This document shows positions 1 to 10,761 of a stretch of DNA of 64,000 bases, piece by piece. The notes under the pieces were generated by a model that saw only the letters and a list, made by a program, of their open reading frames with translations, made no database searches and had not been told where the DNA came from. Where the stretch lies: the NCBI GenBank assembly GCA_951230915.1, contig OX579636.1, forward strand, positions 3,921,001-3,985,000, read 5' to 3'. Positions within the stretch are counted from its first letter, which is position 1. Every line of letters starts with the position of its first letter. Both the position numbers and the translations under genes were made by a program. This stretch comes from Antitrichia curtipendula. Taxonomy: Eukaryota > Streptophyta > Bryopsida > Hypnales > Leucodontaceae.

Positions 1-943
1 TTTTTACAAATATTCTATAGTTCAGCAGGGGAGGGTATATTTGACTTTTGAATTTGACTTTTTTAAGTTTGAAATATGGCTCTTTAAAAATGACCTAAAT
101 AAATAAGTAAGTCAAGAACTCAAATCATCACCAAAATTAATACTCAACATTTTGGAATTAAGGGGAAAAAAATCATGTGAAAATTACTAATATTCAATCT
201 ATAATCAATTTCAGAAAGAATTTTCAATTTTTAGATCCAAATTTTATAAAAAAATATTAGTTAGTGTTATAGGTTATCCAACCGTAAGGATATAATTTAT
301 GAATTACGTTTTACGGCTTTCATATGAGAACCATCATTAATTTTTTCTTCTAATTTTCAATTTATAATACAACACATGTTTGCACAATTCTGCAAATTTG
401 GAGCATCCCCAGATTGTCCATAAGAAGTTAAATATCCTTTTATAAATTTTAGACGCCACCCCATCAAAATGCCTCATTTCTAAAAAGAACAATAAACTCT
501 AACTTTAGAAAAATGGTTCAAACTTTTTGTAAGCCTTAACCCTAGAACGACCTTGCATATTCGGGTTCTCATGTGGCCCGGCAGATAGATGGTTCCGTTT
601 TATTTTGCAGAAATTTGATAGTTCTGTTTTTTGGGGTTCCAGCCGTATAGATGGGTAGTACAGTCTTCAGGCATACCGTACTATTTTGTGCCTGGTAGAA
701 TCTACGGAAAATGCGGTTTTAGATTCAATTTTGATGCAGGTGGATTATCATATAAAAGGCAGTTTTGAGGGCTCGATGTTGCTACGACTGGAATCCTTGT
801 TTCAGTGTTAGGTCTTTGATGATAAAATTTAGGAAATTTAGTAGTGGATAGGCAAGGGTGCATTTTTCCATTTCAGATTTGCTAAAGTTGGCAGCAGACT
901 TCACCATATGTACACGCCTCCAAAGCAGGGGGTGTAAAACACA
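1..943. other. AT-rich non-coding stretch
   Basis: I see no convincing gene here. A TTAA followed by CCCTAGAA at 536-547 resembles a piggyBac-type transposon end and lies downstream of the piggyBac fossil, but I could not find a clean partner end. Confidence 0.5.
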
Positions 944-1372
944 GTGAATTCTGGAAATCCAACTTCAATAAATAATGAAAATTTTGGTCACATTTTCTTC
1001 AAAATCGCAACGGTGGGCACCAACATAAGAGTCAAATACACAAACTGCACAATTTTTTTTGTTGATCGAACCATTCCCGGTAGAGATAATGGCGAGAAAA
1101 AAACTATGTTCGATAGACCCGGTGAATCCCAGGGCGATCCTCCAACTATCTCACGTGGCAACTGCACCGTATTGAATGCTCCCGTGAGTTTGGGGTACTC
1201 GAGTCTAGCATACCAGGCCGCAGTTGGCGCGGCTTTGCCAGCGCGTCAGCTGCACCAACCGTTTAGCGCGGAAACGTACAACATATGGATACGCGAGGAA
1301 ATGACTAAGACAAGGACGGTGGTCCACAAAAGCTGTTTCCGTAGTTCAGAACTTCGTCGACGATTACTGTAA
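944..1372 (+). CDS. Unrecognised 142-residue open frame
   Basis: An open frame that starts at a GTG codon at 944. Its 3' half is richer in GC than its surroundings, around 1140-1330, which is the only hint that it might be coding. I recognise no domain, signal peptide or membrane segment. It lies just downstream of the piggyBac fossil and on the opposite strand, so it could be an exon of an unrelated gene or a chance open frame. There is no visible promoter or splice context to decide. Confidence 0.15.
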   Translation: MNSGNPTSINNENFGHIFFKIATVGTNIRVKYTNCTIFFVDRTIPGRDNGEKKTMFDRPGESQGDPPTISRGNCTVLNAPVSLGYSSLAYQAAVGAALPARQLHQPFSAETYNIWIREEMTKTRTVVHKSCFRSSELRRRLL

Positions 1373-1790
1373 TCGACACCACAAGACCACACCCAAAACA
1401 TGACATTCAAGTACTACAAGTTACCCAAAATTCCAATACACATGAAATGCTTGGACAACTGCATGTCTTTGATAAGTTGTATTCAACACCAGAAACATAA
1501 ATAGCAAACAAAAAAATTGGTTTGGTGAACTACACGGTAACACGGTGCATCAAAACCCGAACTAAGATTGCATCAAAACTTTGCCGATTACTCTCAAAGT
1601 CTCAAACACACACCCTAACTTCCTCGAAGCATGTACTAGCATACTAAGCCAAAGCTAGCCAGCTAAGGTAAGCCAGCGTGGTCCCTGTGAAGTCACCCTC
1701 CATGTGGCTCCTGATCGCTTCATCTGAAATTGTTGCGTCCCCGTCTGCCAGCATCAACCCTTGCTCCTCCCTGTAGCCTGTGAATGCAAC
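1373..1790. other. Non-coding stretch downstream of the piggyBac fossil
   Basis: I see no gene. It probably contains the 3' untranslated region of the transposase gene that ends at 1791. Confidence 0.4.
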
Positions 1791-3127
1791 TCACTTCAAA
1801 ACTTTGGCCGCGAATTTTGATAAGGTGTAGACCTTCAAATAGCATTCACCCTCGCACATGTACGCCCCATTGCATTCCGGGCAGAACCTGATTTGTTTCC
1901 GCCTGCATATAACACGCTTAGCCCAAAGCTTAGCATGCTTTGTGGAATAGTGCAGACGTGGGCGCTACGGTTGAAGGCGGCACTGGTCCAACCCGGTCGA
2001 ACCTCCGGATTGCAAAGCCAATTCACCACGTTGTAGTGGAAGGCCACCCGGGACATCACTTTCTTCTGACCATTCCCCATGGCGTGAGCTTTGTATAAGA
2101 TGTAAGAATTCCCAAGACTAGTATCCAACACGAAAAGGAGCAACCTATGCCACCATTTATGGCTTTTCAATTGTGCGGTGTATTCCATCCTACACTGATC
2201 AATTAGATCAACGCCCCTCATAATTTTCTAGTATTCTACAAGCATGGGGGAGGTATGATATTCTTTCCAACCTTTCTGTCTGGTCCACCGAAAACATAGC
2301 GTACCTTCTCTCACTGGGTCAACAAATGTGCTCAACAAATAGACGGGGATTCCGTCAAACCACATGACGGTAGCCATTCTATAGGAACAATGCATCTGAA
2401 CAATCAAGCCACCCCGTTCACGCGCAACGTGTGTATAATTGGCCAAGTTAGGTGGCATCCCAATCCTTCAAGGCATAATAGTACCAGTTGCAAGAAACCC
2501 GAGTTGAAGCAGGTCATCGAAGAGATGTGGCGATGTGAAAAACTTATCCGTCACTATGACGTGACCAAGTCTGCCCAAATCTTCCACGAGACCCTTCATT
2601 ATTGTTCTACCTAAGTCTTTCTCGCTCTTTTTGTCCTTTTGACCAATGTAAACTTCTAAGTTATAAACATATCTAGACTTACTATTAGCAAGATACCACA
2701 CTTTTATTCCATATTTAACTGGTTTGTTTTTCATGTATTATTTTATGCTACACCTCCTTCCCCGATACGGGATCATAATCTTGTCTACGCAGAGATGCCT
2801 CTCACAATTGTACAAACGCTTACAGGATACAACAAACGACTCCAGTAACCATCTCACTTTCCCTAACTTGTTGTAATCTAAGGACTCTTTATCTACCACT
2901 AATGTTGTGTTATCCACAAGGTGAATATTCACACAAATAGCCTCAAATTTGGCCCTACGCATGCATCCCCTAACGAGCAAACAACCAAAGAATTTTCAGC
3001 GGTCCCAATACAGTTGAGTGTTTGGCAGTTTCTTTAGACCCATCATGATGCAGATCCCCAGCCAGTAGCGCAATTCACGTACTGAAAGATCGTCCCAATG
3101 CAAACCACCGTTTATCTTCAAAGGATT

Positions 3128-4068
3128 TCGGAAGCTGGGTTGCCGCGCGTATTGATTTGTGTTATGCGAGTATCAATACGCGGCGGCAATCAATACGTGA
3201 TTTGTGTGAGTATTGATACGAGTATTGTGCAAGTATTTATGCAAGTATCAATACGCGCGGCAAATCAATACTCGCACAACGTAATCAACTCGTATCACAG
3301 GCGTAATCAATAATCCGTATCACAAGCGTAATACGTAATACGTTGATTACAATACGTTGAATACGTTGAATACTCGGGGAGGTCACTTAGAGTGTCCATT
3401 AGAAACCACGTGCGATCAAAACTTTGGACCCCCTATTTATTTTTTGAATTTTAAATAAAACAAAATTAAAAAAATATGAATAGATTTTCCTACTTTGTAA
3501 GTTTATGTTTTGAATTATTGATATTTTTATTTGTTAATGATAATTAGTTACAAATTTTTGAAGTAAAAAGATACACTGTAGAACTGAAAAATAACTTTCA
3601 CACCCCTATATTATATAAGAAAAAATTGTCTAAAAAATAAACAAAAAATTCTGAAAAATAACTCTCTATTGAAAGCTCATTTTGAGTTGAATATTGATTC
3701 AATGGTCATCTAAATGTGTTCTCTATAATTATTTGAGTTGAAAAACATGCCATTTTAGTTCGTTTTCAACCTCTTCTAGAAATCATTTCATATTTTATTT
3801 GAGTTGGAAAATTTGGCAATAGAAACCTATATACATTATTAAACAATGCTCAAAATTTTAGGTTGAAATTATAGTTTATTAGAAACCACTTGTTCGCACG
3901 TGGTTTGTTGTAGTAGAGCTAAGTGACCTCCCTGAGGTTGAATACGTTGAATACGTTGATTACGTTGATTACGCCCGCACGTATTGTAAACAACGTATTA
4001 CAATATCAACGTATTACTGCCCGTATTATGTATTAATATAGTAATGCGAGTAATACGGATCAACGTCT
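3128..4068. repeat. Tandem CAATACG/TTGATTACG array inside the transposase gene
   Basis: Short irregular units built on AATCAATACG, GTATTGAT and TTGAATACG fill 3128-3372 and 3937-4068, either side of a nested MITE. The array splits the piggyBac reading frame exactly where the family has its TN-x-YA motif. The units resemble that local coding sequence (for example CAATACGCGCGGCAA recurs), so the array may have grown from the gene's own codons. Borders are approximate. Confidence 0.7.
3373..3936 (+). mobile_element. hAT-type MITE, copy 1 (564 bp)
   Basis: Non-autonomous DNA transposon. The ends are inverted repeats, CTCGGGGAGGTCACTTAG on the left and the complement of CTCAGGGAGGTCACTTAG on the right, and an AAACCACGTGCGA block recurs inverted further in. 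It is flanked by a perfect 8-bp duplication GTTGAATA at 3365-3372 and 3937-3944. No coding capacity. A second copy in the opposite orientation is at 62068-62630. An 8-bp duplication fits the hAT superfamily; the element does not obviously share ends with the hAT gene at 33-36 kb. Confidence 0.92.
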
Positions 4069-5059
4069 CTACTGACCAATATTCCTCAAAAAATGTGTGC
4101 ACTTGCACATGTTGTCTATTCAGTTGACGAATTGGCCTTGGCGGGGATCCCGTGAATGGGAATTGGTTCGGTAAAAGAGTAGTATTGAGCTCCTCCCAAT
4201 GCGAAGGTGAATAGCGATGCTCAAATTCTAAAGACTCAAACTCTATATCATCTTGGAAGAGAATGTTGTCCTCTACCACTTCTGGTTCACTCTCCTCATC
4301 TTCCAATGCCCAATCGGAATTACCTGAATCCAAGTTTTCTTGCCAGTTGCCATATTCGGCTTGCTAATCGGGGTCCGCTCCTTCTTCGTCCGTGTCGTCT
4401 TCTGATGCAGCTTGCAAGTACTCTGGCAAATCCAAGGTGAAGGTGCTTTCCTGAGTATCAAAATGCATTGCATCCTCTCCATTTCCCTGCAAATTCCACC
4501 GTGCTGGCAACGTCGCTGTCTCTGTTGGAGTGCACTTCTCTTTAGCAAGTGCATGAATCCCCAACACTCTGCCGAAGTCAATCTTGTACATGGGCAAGCT
4601 GGTGATGGCATGTTCAAACACCCTCATCACGGCTCCATGCAACAGGTTACCGGAACTTGATGACGGACTGAGTCCCAGTGAATGGCATTGCACCTATACC
4701 TCAGTCACCACTTTGTCTTTGTTTCCCACCAATGCCCCTTCACGGACATGCATGCAATCTTTTTCTTCACCGCAAGAACTATACCACCCAATATGTTCTC
4801 GTACGAAGAGTGAATTGCTTAGATCACCGCCAAACGTGATCAACTCCTTTCCCGCATGAACCAACCGTAAACACTTAGAGCTTTCACACCCAGATCCAGT
4901 TGTTTCTTTATAGTCCAACACTGGTAATGTCATGTCCTCCACATTTGTAATGTCCTCGTCTTCCTGCCCTTTGATTGTAGAATGTAGCAGCCGAAGTTGT
5001 TGTAACGGCTCTCGCTCCTCAGCCACCCAAAAGAAAAGATGTCAAGCGGTAGTGTTGCG

Positions 5060-5738
5060 TGTCGGTTGAGGAGTCTGTGGACTCTGAATTCCAATCTCAG
5101 GTGCAAACCAACCGGCAGGTGTCAGGGTTGTCCCCGTCACGTCCTGTCCGTCCGTCAGCATGTCCGGATGGACGTCAGGATTCAACCCCGGCGTCCGTCA
5201 GGATGAAATCTGGACGAGAACCGTTGACAGAGGATGAAAACTACGGAAATGGATGGACGTTCTTTGCTGACGAGCGGCGAGCTTCCGTCGACGGGCACGG
5301 AACGGGCGTGATGGACGGGTATCTGGACGGAAAACTGGACGACCATGTGGACGGGAGGGTGGACAGGCATCTGGACAGGCATGTGGACGGGAGGGGGGGC
5401 GGTTGTGTGGACGGGTATCTGGACGGGCGGGATGGACGGGTATGTGATGGAAAACTGGACGGTCGGGTGGACGGGCATGTGGACGGGCGGGTGGACGGGT
5501 AACTGGACGGTCATGTGGACGGGCATGTGGACGGGTAACTGGACGGGCGGATGGACGGGCGGGTGGACGGGCATCTGGACGGGTAAGTGGACGGGTAATT
5601 GGACGGGCGGGTGGACGGGCATCTGGACGGGTAATTAGACGGGCGGGTGGACGGGTAATTAGACGGGCGGGTGGACGGGCATCTGGACGGGTAACTAGAC
5701 GGTTCTGTGGACGGAAAAATAGACTGGACGGGTGGGAT
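5060..5738. repeat. GGACGG minisatellite (12-bp unit)
   Basis: The dense part, about 5300-5738, is a 12-bp tandem repeat of the form TGGACGGGNNNN, with endings such as GTAA, GCAT and GCGG. Several stretches show a 36-bp higher-order period. The preceding 5060-5300 has looser CCGTC and GGACGT motifs. Open frames across it translate to WTG-x-WTG or RP-x-ARP repeats and are artefacts of the period. It lies immediately upstream of the piggyBac gene. Confidence 0.9.
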
Positions 5739-7923
5739 TGGATTTTTGGCTTAAATGCCCGAAGCACCCAAATCTGGTGTTGGCAAAACTTTGAAGTTAA
5801 ATAAAACCTAACCAAGTTGCTATTTTTAGTAGTATCCAAGTTGCTATTTTTAGTAAGTTCTTCTTGAAGTCTAGTTATAGCATCAATAGTCTATTCTTAA
5901 AAATAAATGATAGTGATTTTTCGTTTCAAGACTTTGTGCAAGGGTACCCATTGCAATCTTGACTTCTTGTAGCATTGAGAGCTTTTGGAAATGTGCCTCG
6001 AAAACACAAGATCTTGGAGAAAAAATCACATTCAAATTTTTTTTTTAATTTAAAAAAAAATATGGAGTATATTTTTAAAAGCCATAAATTGTTTGGGGTT
6101 ATACATGTTCGGCAATTTAACCTCATATTTTTGTGGTCTAAATTTTTTTTAATTTTACTTGTGAAAACTGAAAAGAGGATTGGAAGACTTCACATCATTT
6201 TTGTAGTTTTAACACCCTCATGTTCAAACATTATAATCTTTTACTCTATAAGTGATATTGTTGTGTTTTAGCAACCTATGAGTCCCTAATATGTCTTGTT
6301 TGAATTTATATGGTTACAATTTTTTTTTAATTGATACGCCTAGTCACCTAATCAAAATGTTAACATTTTGTTCAATTTAGAGCAAATTTGTAGAAGCTCA
6401 AAACATGCCTTGGGCATCTAGGATTCTAGGGATTAAAGTTTGTTATTGAATTTCGAATTAGAGAAGTTGCTAAATTGATTTTACACTGACTATATGGCAA
6501 GAAATTCAAAAATATTAATCCATATAGCCATGTAGGCCCTATGCTAATTATTGCCAAAAAAAATCCAAGTTGGCATTTCTCCATGTTCACCTTGAAATGA
6601 AATGAAAAAAAATAAATTAGAATCTATTCAATTTAAAACTTTCAAGTATAGGATCGCCATTCATAAAGTCATTTATTTCAATTGATTTTCAAATAAATTT
6701 CATGTAGTGTGACCTTATCAAGTTAGCAATTGCAAGATATTAAACTTTGATCATTTGATTTCCATAATGCCATTTGAGAAAAAATGGAAAATGTTCAATA
6801 CTTTAATTTGTAAACTTTGGATTTAAAAATAAACATGAGGGAATAGTCAATCAATAGTCCAACTAAAAAAACATTAAAACTAATAGAACAAAAGTTACAA
6901 AACATGAATTATTTTTTGGATTAATTCTAAAGACTTAAAGGAGGTTTCATCAAATATGAAGCAATAAAATAATTTGTTACTTATTTCTTGCTTTGGTAAA
7001 GAATTTCCATTGTTTTTATTTCTTAGCCCCTAAAGTAACATACTCTCATTGTTCTTGCTGCAAGGGACAAAATGGATTTTCGATAGGCTCCTATGATCTC
7101 ATTTTTTACTGAAACTTTTGAAAACTTTTTCATAAGAATGATAACATGGAATGATAGATAAACTTATGAGTTTATTCATAATACAATTTCTATTCCAATC
7201 GGTGCCTAGGAGCAAAGGGTATGCCACAATAACCTCAAACAGGGGAGATCGGGACACCGGGCGGTCCAAGACTCCGGGTAGACAAAAAAATCCACAAAAA
7301 AATGAAATACAAATTTGTATATTTTTTTTCCAGTTGGATTGTATTTTCTTTTAAATGGGAGGCTTTCATTCATCCCATTTGGATTAGGAATGGAAAAGTT
7401 ATGGGTTTTTTGTGGAGCGGGCAATCCTAGCAACTTCTTAAAATAAATTTGTTTCTTTCACTTCGAATGCTAATAACTTTCAATCCATATGGTCAAACAT
7501 CACAAATTTTTTATCACGTCATCTAAGACAAGTGTAGAACAAGATCCTTTGGTTCGATTCAAAAAATAAATTGGAAAATTTAATTCATAGGTGAACATAG
7601 CAAAAGTGGTGGTTTAGGGTGGTTTGGGCCAAAAAATGGACTTCAGACTTTAGGGCTTCACCAAAAATAAAATAGAACACTCTTTTACCTACCATCTAAG
7701 CATACAAGCTTCTTCTATACTATTACAAAAAGGTCCAATAGATTACAAAAATTGACAAAGGCGAAGCAACAATACACGAGGTGGAAAGAAAACAATAAAT
7801 GTACATATTTTATAAATCCGTTGAAGTACATGGTAAACTAATAAAGGCTTTACATAATTACATACGTTCGCTTTGTACAACTTCCAGTATTTTATTCTAT
7901 ACATCTATCTAGTTATACACAAT
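5739..7923. other. AT-rich non-coding stretch
   Basis: No gene recognised. It holds homopolymer runs around 6040-6060 and dispersed repeats related to others in the window: 7025-7120 resembles 40488-40575, and 7165-7225 resembles 40605-40660 and 44285-44345. Confidence 0.5.
7459..7665 (+). repeat. Dispersed repeat, copy A
   Basis: It begins GAATGCTAATAACTTTCAAT, continues through GGTCAAACATCA, and ends near GACTTTAGGGCTT. It matches 32997-33195 in the same orientation over most of its length, with many substitutions. No coding potential. Confidence 0.6.
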
Positions 7924-10278
7924 CTAGTCTATATCTTCGATTACAACGTCGCGTGCTATGCTATTTCTCAAAAATCGCTGCAGTTTTTGTTGCGATTCGA
8001 AAGTCCTCAGAAGCTGAAGTGCTTCTATATCGTATCTATCATGTAAGTGGGAAAAAATGTCATTCACGAGGGTTGGCTCATGGAAGGTATTGTCTTCAGT
8101 GTACGCCAGTTCTTCCTCATTGCTCAATTCCCCTTCAAATCCGACTGGCTGGCCTTGAGAGTTAAACATGATGCGTTGTGGATGTGGTGCGCGTATAAAA
8201 ATTAAGCGTTCTGGGTCCCAATGTCCACCGACAATCTGACCAAAATATAGTCGACGCCCTGGATCACTGTCTCCAAACACCCTCCTGATCACCTCTGTCA
8301 CTTGGTTGTCACTCGTCCATGGTATGTCAGCCACCGTTCCTGCCGGGAGGTGTCGGTTGTGGTGGCCCCACTTCCAAAGCCATGTCATGTCGGACCCCCA
8401 ATGTACTCTATTACCGGGGCCCGGTAAATTTTCTTCATTGTACTCGTAATGTTGAGGCATGTGGTCTTCAAGGCCAAACGCTTTGTACAGTCGTGCATGA
8501 AATGGAGCCCTGCATTGCGCACATCTCTTTCTGGTGACCATGTGTGGAATAAGACACACGGGGTGGTATAGATGGCCACATGTACCAAGATTCCATCCAC
8601 CCTCGGGGCCAAACGGTTGTTGGCACATTATACATGTTGTTCCATCTTTTACAAAATCTGGAACGGAAGGCCACACTAGTGGTGTAATGCCATCGTGGTT
8701 GGGTGGCCCGTACCGTTGGCGATCGATATTATATTGGAATTCCAAGTCTGGACGGGCATTCCAATCGATGCTTGAATTCTCCCTATACGCTGGCAAATCA
8801 TCGGTGAACATTTCTGCCACCCGAGGCCACGAGGTCAAGCCAAAATAACGTTGACCGCCATCATTGAATTCTGCAGCCACTCTCCTCACTTCACGTTGCA
8901 TTTGCTCAGCCTCTTTTAGCGCTAAGATGCATGTCAACTTCATGTTGCACATTTGAAGCAGCCTCTGCTCCGTCTGAGGATTTTGAACCAACCGCATATT
9001 TTCAGCACTCAATGCGGTCATGGTCTGCTCCAAGGTTGTTCGAGCTGTAGTAACCACCGCCACCTCTACCTCGGCGTTGTTGGCACGAAGTTCCAAAGCA
9101 CGCATGGCATTTGTTAATTCTTCCATGTTTGTGCGAGTACTTCCAAGCTCTGCTTCAACTCGCTCAGCACGTGCACGCATAATATCCAATGTGGCACTTT
9201 CTGAACTTGGAAAAGTGGATCGTGATCGCAGCACAAACTCAGATGTATTGCTCGGGCCTGGTGTGTCTTCATCTGCACCGTATGTAGCACATTCCACTAC
9301 AAGATCGAGTGGTGGAACTGAGTCTGTGCTGACCCGCCTTTCACGCTCTACGAGCTCGGCTTCACGTGCGATGAGGCGCACATTTTCATCTTGAACTGCC
9401 CGCATCCTTGCATGATGAACTTCCAACACTGTAGCATGTTGTCGTCGTGTTTCTTCTTTTTCTGCTTGCAGTGTTTGTACTAATTGGCGCAAGCGAATTA
9501 CTTCTTCACCGTCAGCTTGCACTCCACCAATCACAGCTTGTTGGTTTACATCTGGACCGCTGCCCTGACCAACTTCTATCTCCATCAACTCCGTCCCTGG
9601 ACGCTCTACCAGTGGAACCACATCCATTTGCACATTTTGGACATCATCCAGTGGCACGGCAAGATTTGGTACATTGTCCAACGGCACAGTAGGATTTGGT
9701 GCAATGTGGCGAGTTCGATTTGGAAATGTATTATTCCGCGATTTGCCCAAAAAGCTGCTCCAGTCCACATCCTTGCCAAGAAAAACCTCCGCATATGCCA
9801 TTTGGCACAATGAAAGTGTCCCGTCTTTCTTGGATCTTGCCCCCCAAAGTGCCAATGATACTTCAATCATCCTCTTCTTGAAGTGCGGATGTTGGCACTG
9901 GTCAATATTTACCACGCCAGATTTCACGTGCACCTCGTACCGGTCGTGTGGCCAATGGCGGTTGATGTGGGCCCAATCTATATATTGACGACATATCACT
10001 CTTGTCCATGGACCATCTGCCTCCAACCACCCAGGCTTTGCCACAACCTCTTCGGCATTAAGTGTGCCCCAATCCAAGGTTGCTCTGTTTCCTCTCTTCC
10101 TTCTACTTGGGGGTTCACCTGCAGGTACCAAACCTCCTGGGGGGTCACCTCCAAGTCCCAAACCTCCTGGGGGGTCACCTCCAAGTCCCAAACCTCCGGG
10201 GGGGTCACTTCCAAGTCCCAAACCTCCTGGGGGGTCACCTCCAGGTCCCGAACCTCCTGCTACATCCTCTACGTCCAT
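7924..10278 (-). CDS. Coiled-coil RING-H2 finger protein (784 residues)
   Basis: Probable E3 ubiquitin ligase, judged from the RING alone. An intact frame starts at ATG 10276-10278 and ends at TAG 7924-7926. Residues 13-50 are four GDPPGGLGLG-type repeats. About 60-180 is a Trp/His-rich region I do not recognise. Two predicted coiled coils lie near 253-312 and 367-470. The RING-H2 ligands are C549, C552, C567, H569, H572, C575, C586 and C589, with normal spacing. A tail of about 190 residues is acidic at intervals. The frame is open further upstream, but TTTTACAG at about 10283-10290 looks like a 3' splice site, so I chose the first ATG after it and expect a non-coding first exon near the TATA box at 10485-10491. 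A full-length frame without lesions among so many fossils suggests a host gene or a young multicopy one. Its substrate is unknown. Confidence 0.8.
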   Translation of the reverse strand: MDVEDVAGGSGPGGDPPGGLGLGSDPPGGLGLGGDPPGGLGLGGDPPGGLVPAGEPPSRRKRGNRATLDWGTLNAEEVVAKPGWLEADGPWTRVICRQYIDWAHINRHWPHDRYEVHVKSGVVNIDQCQHPHFKKRMIEVSLALWGARSKKDGTLSLCQMAYAEVFLGKDVDWSSFLGKSRNNTFPNRTRHIAPNPTVPLDNVPNLAVPLDDVQNVQMDVVPLVERPGTELMEIEVGQGSGPDVNQQAVIGGVQADGEEVIRLRQLVQTLQAEKEETRRQHATVLEVHHARMRAVQDENVRLIAREAELVERERRVSTDSVPPLDLVVECATYGADEDTPGPSNTSEFVLRSRSTFPSSESATLDIMRARAERVEAELGSTRTNMEELTNAMRALELRANNAEVEVAVVTTARTTLEQTMTALSAENMRLVQNPQTEQRLLQMCNMKLTCILALKEAEQMQREVRRVAAEFNDGGQRYFGLTSWPRVAEMFTDDLPAYRENSSIDWNARPDLEFQYNIDRQRYGPPNHDGITPLVWPSVPDFVKDGTTCIMCQQPFGPEGGWNLGTCGHLYHPVCLIPHMVTRKRCAQCRAPFHARLYKAFGLEDHMPQHYEYNEENLPGPGNRVHWGSDMTWLWKWGHHNRHLPAGTVADIPWTSDNQVTEVIRRVFGDSDPGRRLYFGQIVGGHWDPERLIFIRAPHPQRIMFNSQGQPVGFEGELSNEEELAYTEDNTFHEPTLVNDIFSHLHDRYDIEALQLLRTFESQQKLQRFLRNSIARDVVIEDID
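10120..10250 (-). repeat. 30-bp tandem repeat coding for a Gly/Pro decapeptide
   Basis: About four copies of a 30-bp unit (CCTGGGGGGTCACCTCCAAG and variants on the plus strand) encode the GDPPGGLGLG repeats near the N terminus of the RING protein. The unit is a multiple of three, so copy-number change keeps the frame. Confidence 0.85.
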
Positions 10279-10484
10279 TCTTGATACCTGTAAAATGACA
10301 CACACGATATTGTATGCGAATACAATGACAATTTGCTTTGCCTTCTGTTGCGTGAAGGCAATTGAAATGTGGCAAAACAATGTCAAATGTATAACACTTC
10401 CCCTCAAATTGCAGAGCGAAGCTTTCTCAAGCTCGGACAGTGCAACTCAAAAGAGGAAGCACGTAAACTGTCCAAAAAAGTTTA

Positions 10485-10491
10485 CTTATAC
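10485..10491 (-). promoter_or_regulatory. Putative TATA box of the RING gene
   Basis: The minus strand reads GGTATAAGTAA here, about 200 bp upstream of the chosen ATG. This leaves room for a short first exon and an intron ending at the TTTTACAG acceptor near 10285. No direct evidence of a transcription start. Confidence 0.4.
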
Positions 10492-10534
10492 CCCCCAATT
10501 ACCGACCCGATTAGGCAGGATAATTAACATAACA

Positions 10535-10736
10535 TCAGCCCGTCCCCCCCCGAATCCAGACCGTCTAGGGCGTGGGACAGCCTTGGAATGGACGGCTGAT
10601 ACGTCCACAGATTTCCGACACAGGGTTGGGACGCCGTCAACGGGTTCGGGGCGCCGTCGACAGGTTCGAGAAATAATTACACCGCCGCCCGAGACTTGGA
10701 CGGACGGATTTTCCGTCCTCTCGACGGTCTGCCTGT
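10535..10736. repeat. GACGG/CCGTC minisatellite, left half
   Basis: CCGTCC, GGACGG and CTCGACGG motifs increase towards the CACTA insertion point. The last unit before the transposon is CTCGACGGTCTGCCTGT, in register with the 20-bp units that resume at 26616 on the other side. The two halves were one array. Confidence 0.75.
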
Positions 10737-10761
10737 CACTATAAGAAACTCGTGTTTTTTT
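10737..10761 (+). repeat. CACTA left terminal inverted repeat
   Basis: Starts CACTATAAGAAACTCGTG and ends in a T run; it pairs with 26591-26615. The CACTA start is diagnostic of the superfamily. Confidence 0.93.

Larger units (their letters stand above)
1791..5026 (-). pseudogene. Decayed piggyBac-type transposase
   Basis: Cut-and-paste transposase of the piggyBac (DDE_Tnp_1_7) family. Reading the minus strand, an acidic N-terminal region (about 5026-4230) leads to a stretch with PRPIRQLNRQ and FFEEYW (about 4145-4080), which is the usual start of the conserved domain. After an insertion (3128-4068) it resumes with TNQYARQ, LRYWLGICIMMG, VDKIMIPYRGR, YMKNKPVKYGIKVW, TDKFFTSP and RGVDLIDQ. 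The last two carry catalytic-type aspartates; the aspartate expected in the segment after GIKVW reads as asparagine. One frame is broken by stops at 4694, 4364, 2996, 2738, 2468 and 2228. A frameshift near 1945-1990 moves the Cys-rich C-terminal finger (FCPECN, YMCEGEC) to another frame, which ends at 1791. The 5' end is uncertain, because 5026 is a GTG codon. Dead as a protein. Confidence 0.9.

Noticed and set aside
5182..5839. Long open frames on both strands giving Arg/Pro-rich, Val/Pro-rich or Trp/Gly repeats
   Set aside because: They follow entirely from the 12-bp GGACGG repeat, whose period keeps every frame open. No start context, domain or splice signal.
536..6435. Possible terminal repeats of the piggyBac element: TTAA with CCCTAGAA at 536 and its complement near 6427
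   Set aside because: Only 8 bp match, the right side has an extra base before TTAA, and the flanks do not match further. It may be chance.
10064..10744. 226-residue plus-strand frame with Pro/Ser-rich repeats
   Set aside because: Antisense to the 30-bp repeat of the RING gene and running into the GACGG array and CACTA end; a by-product of the repeat.
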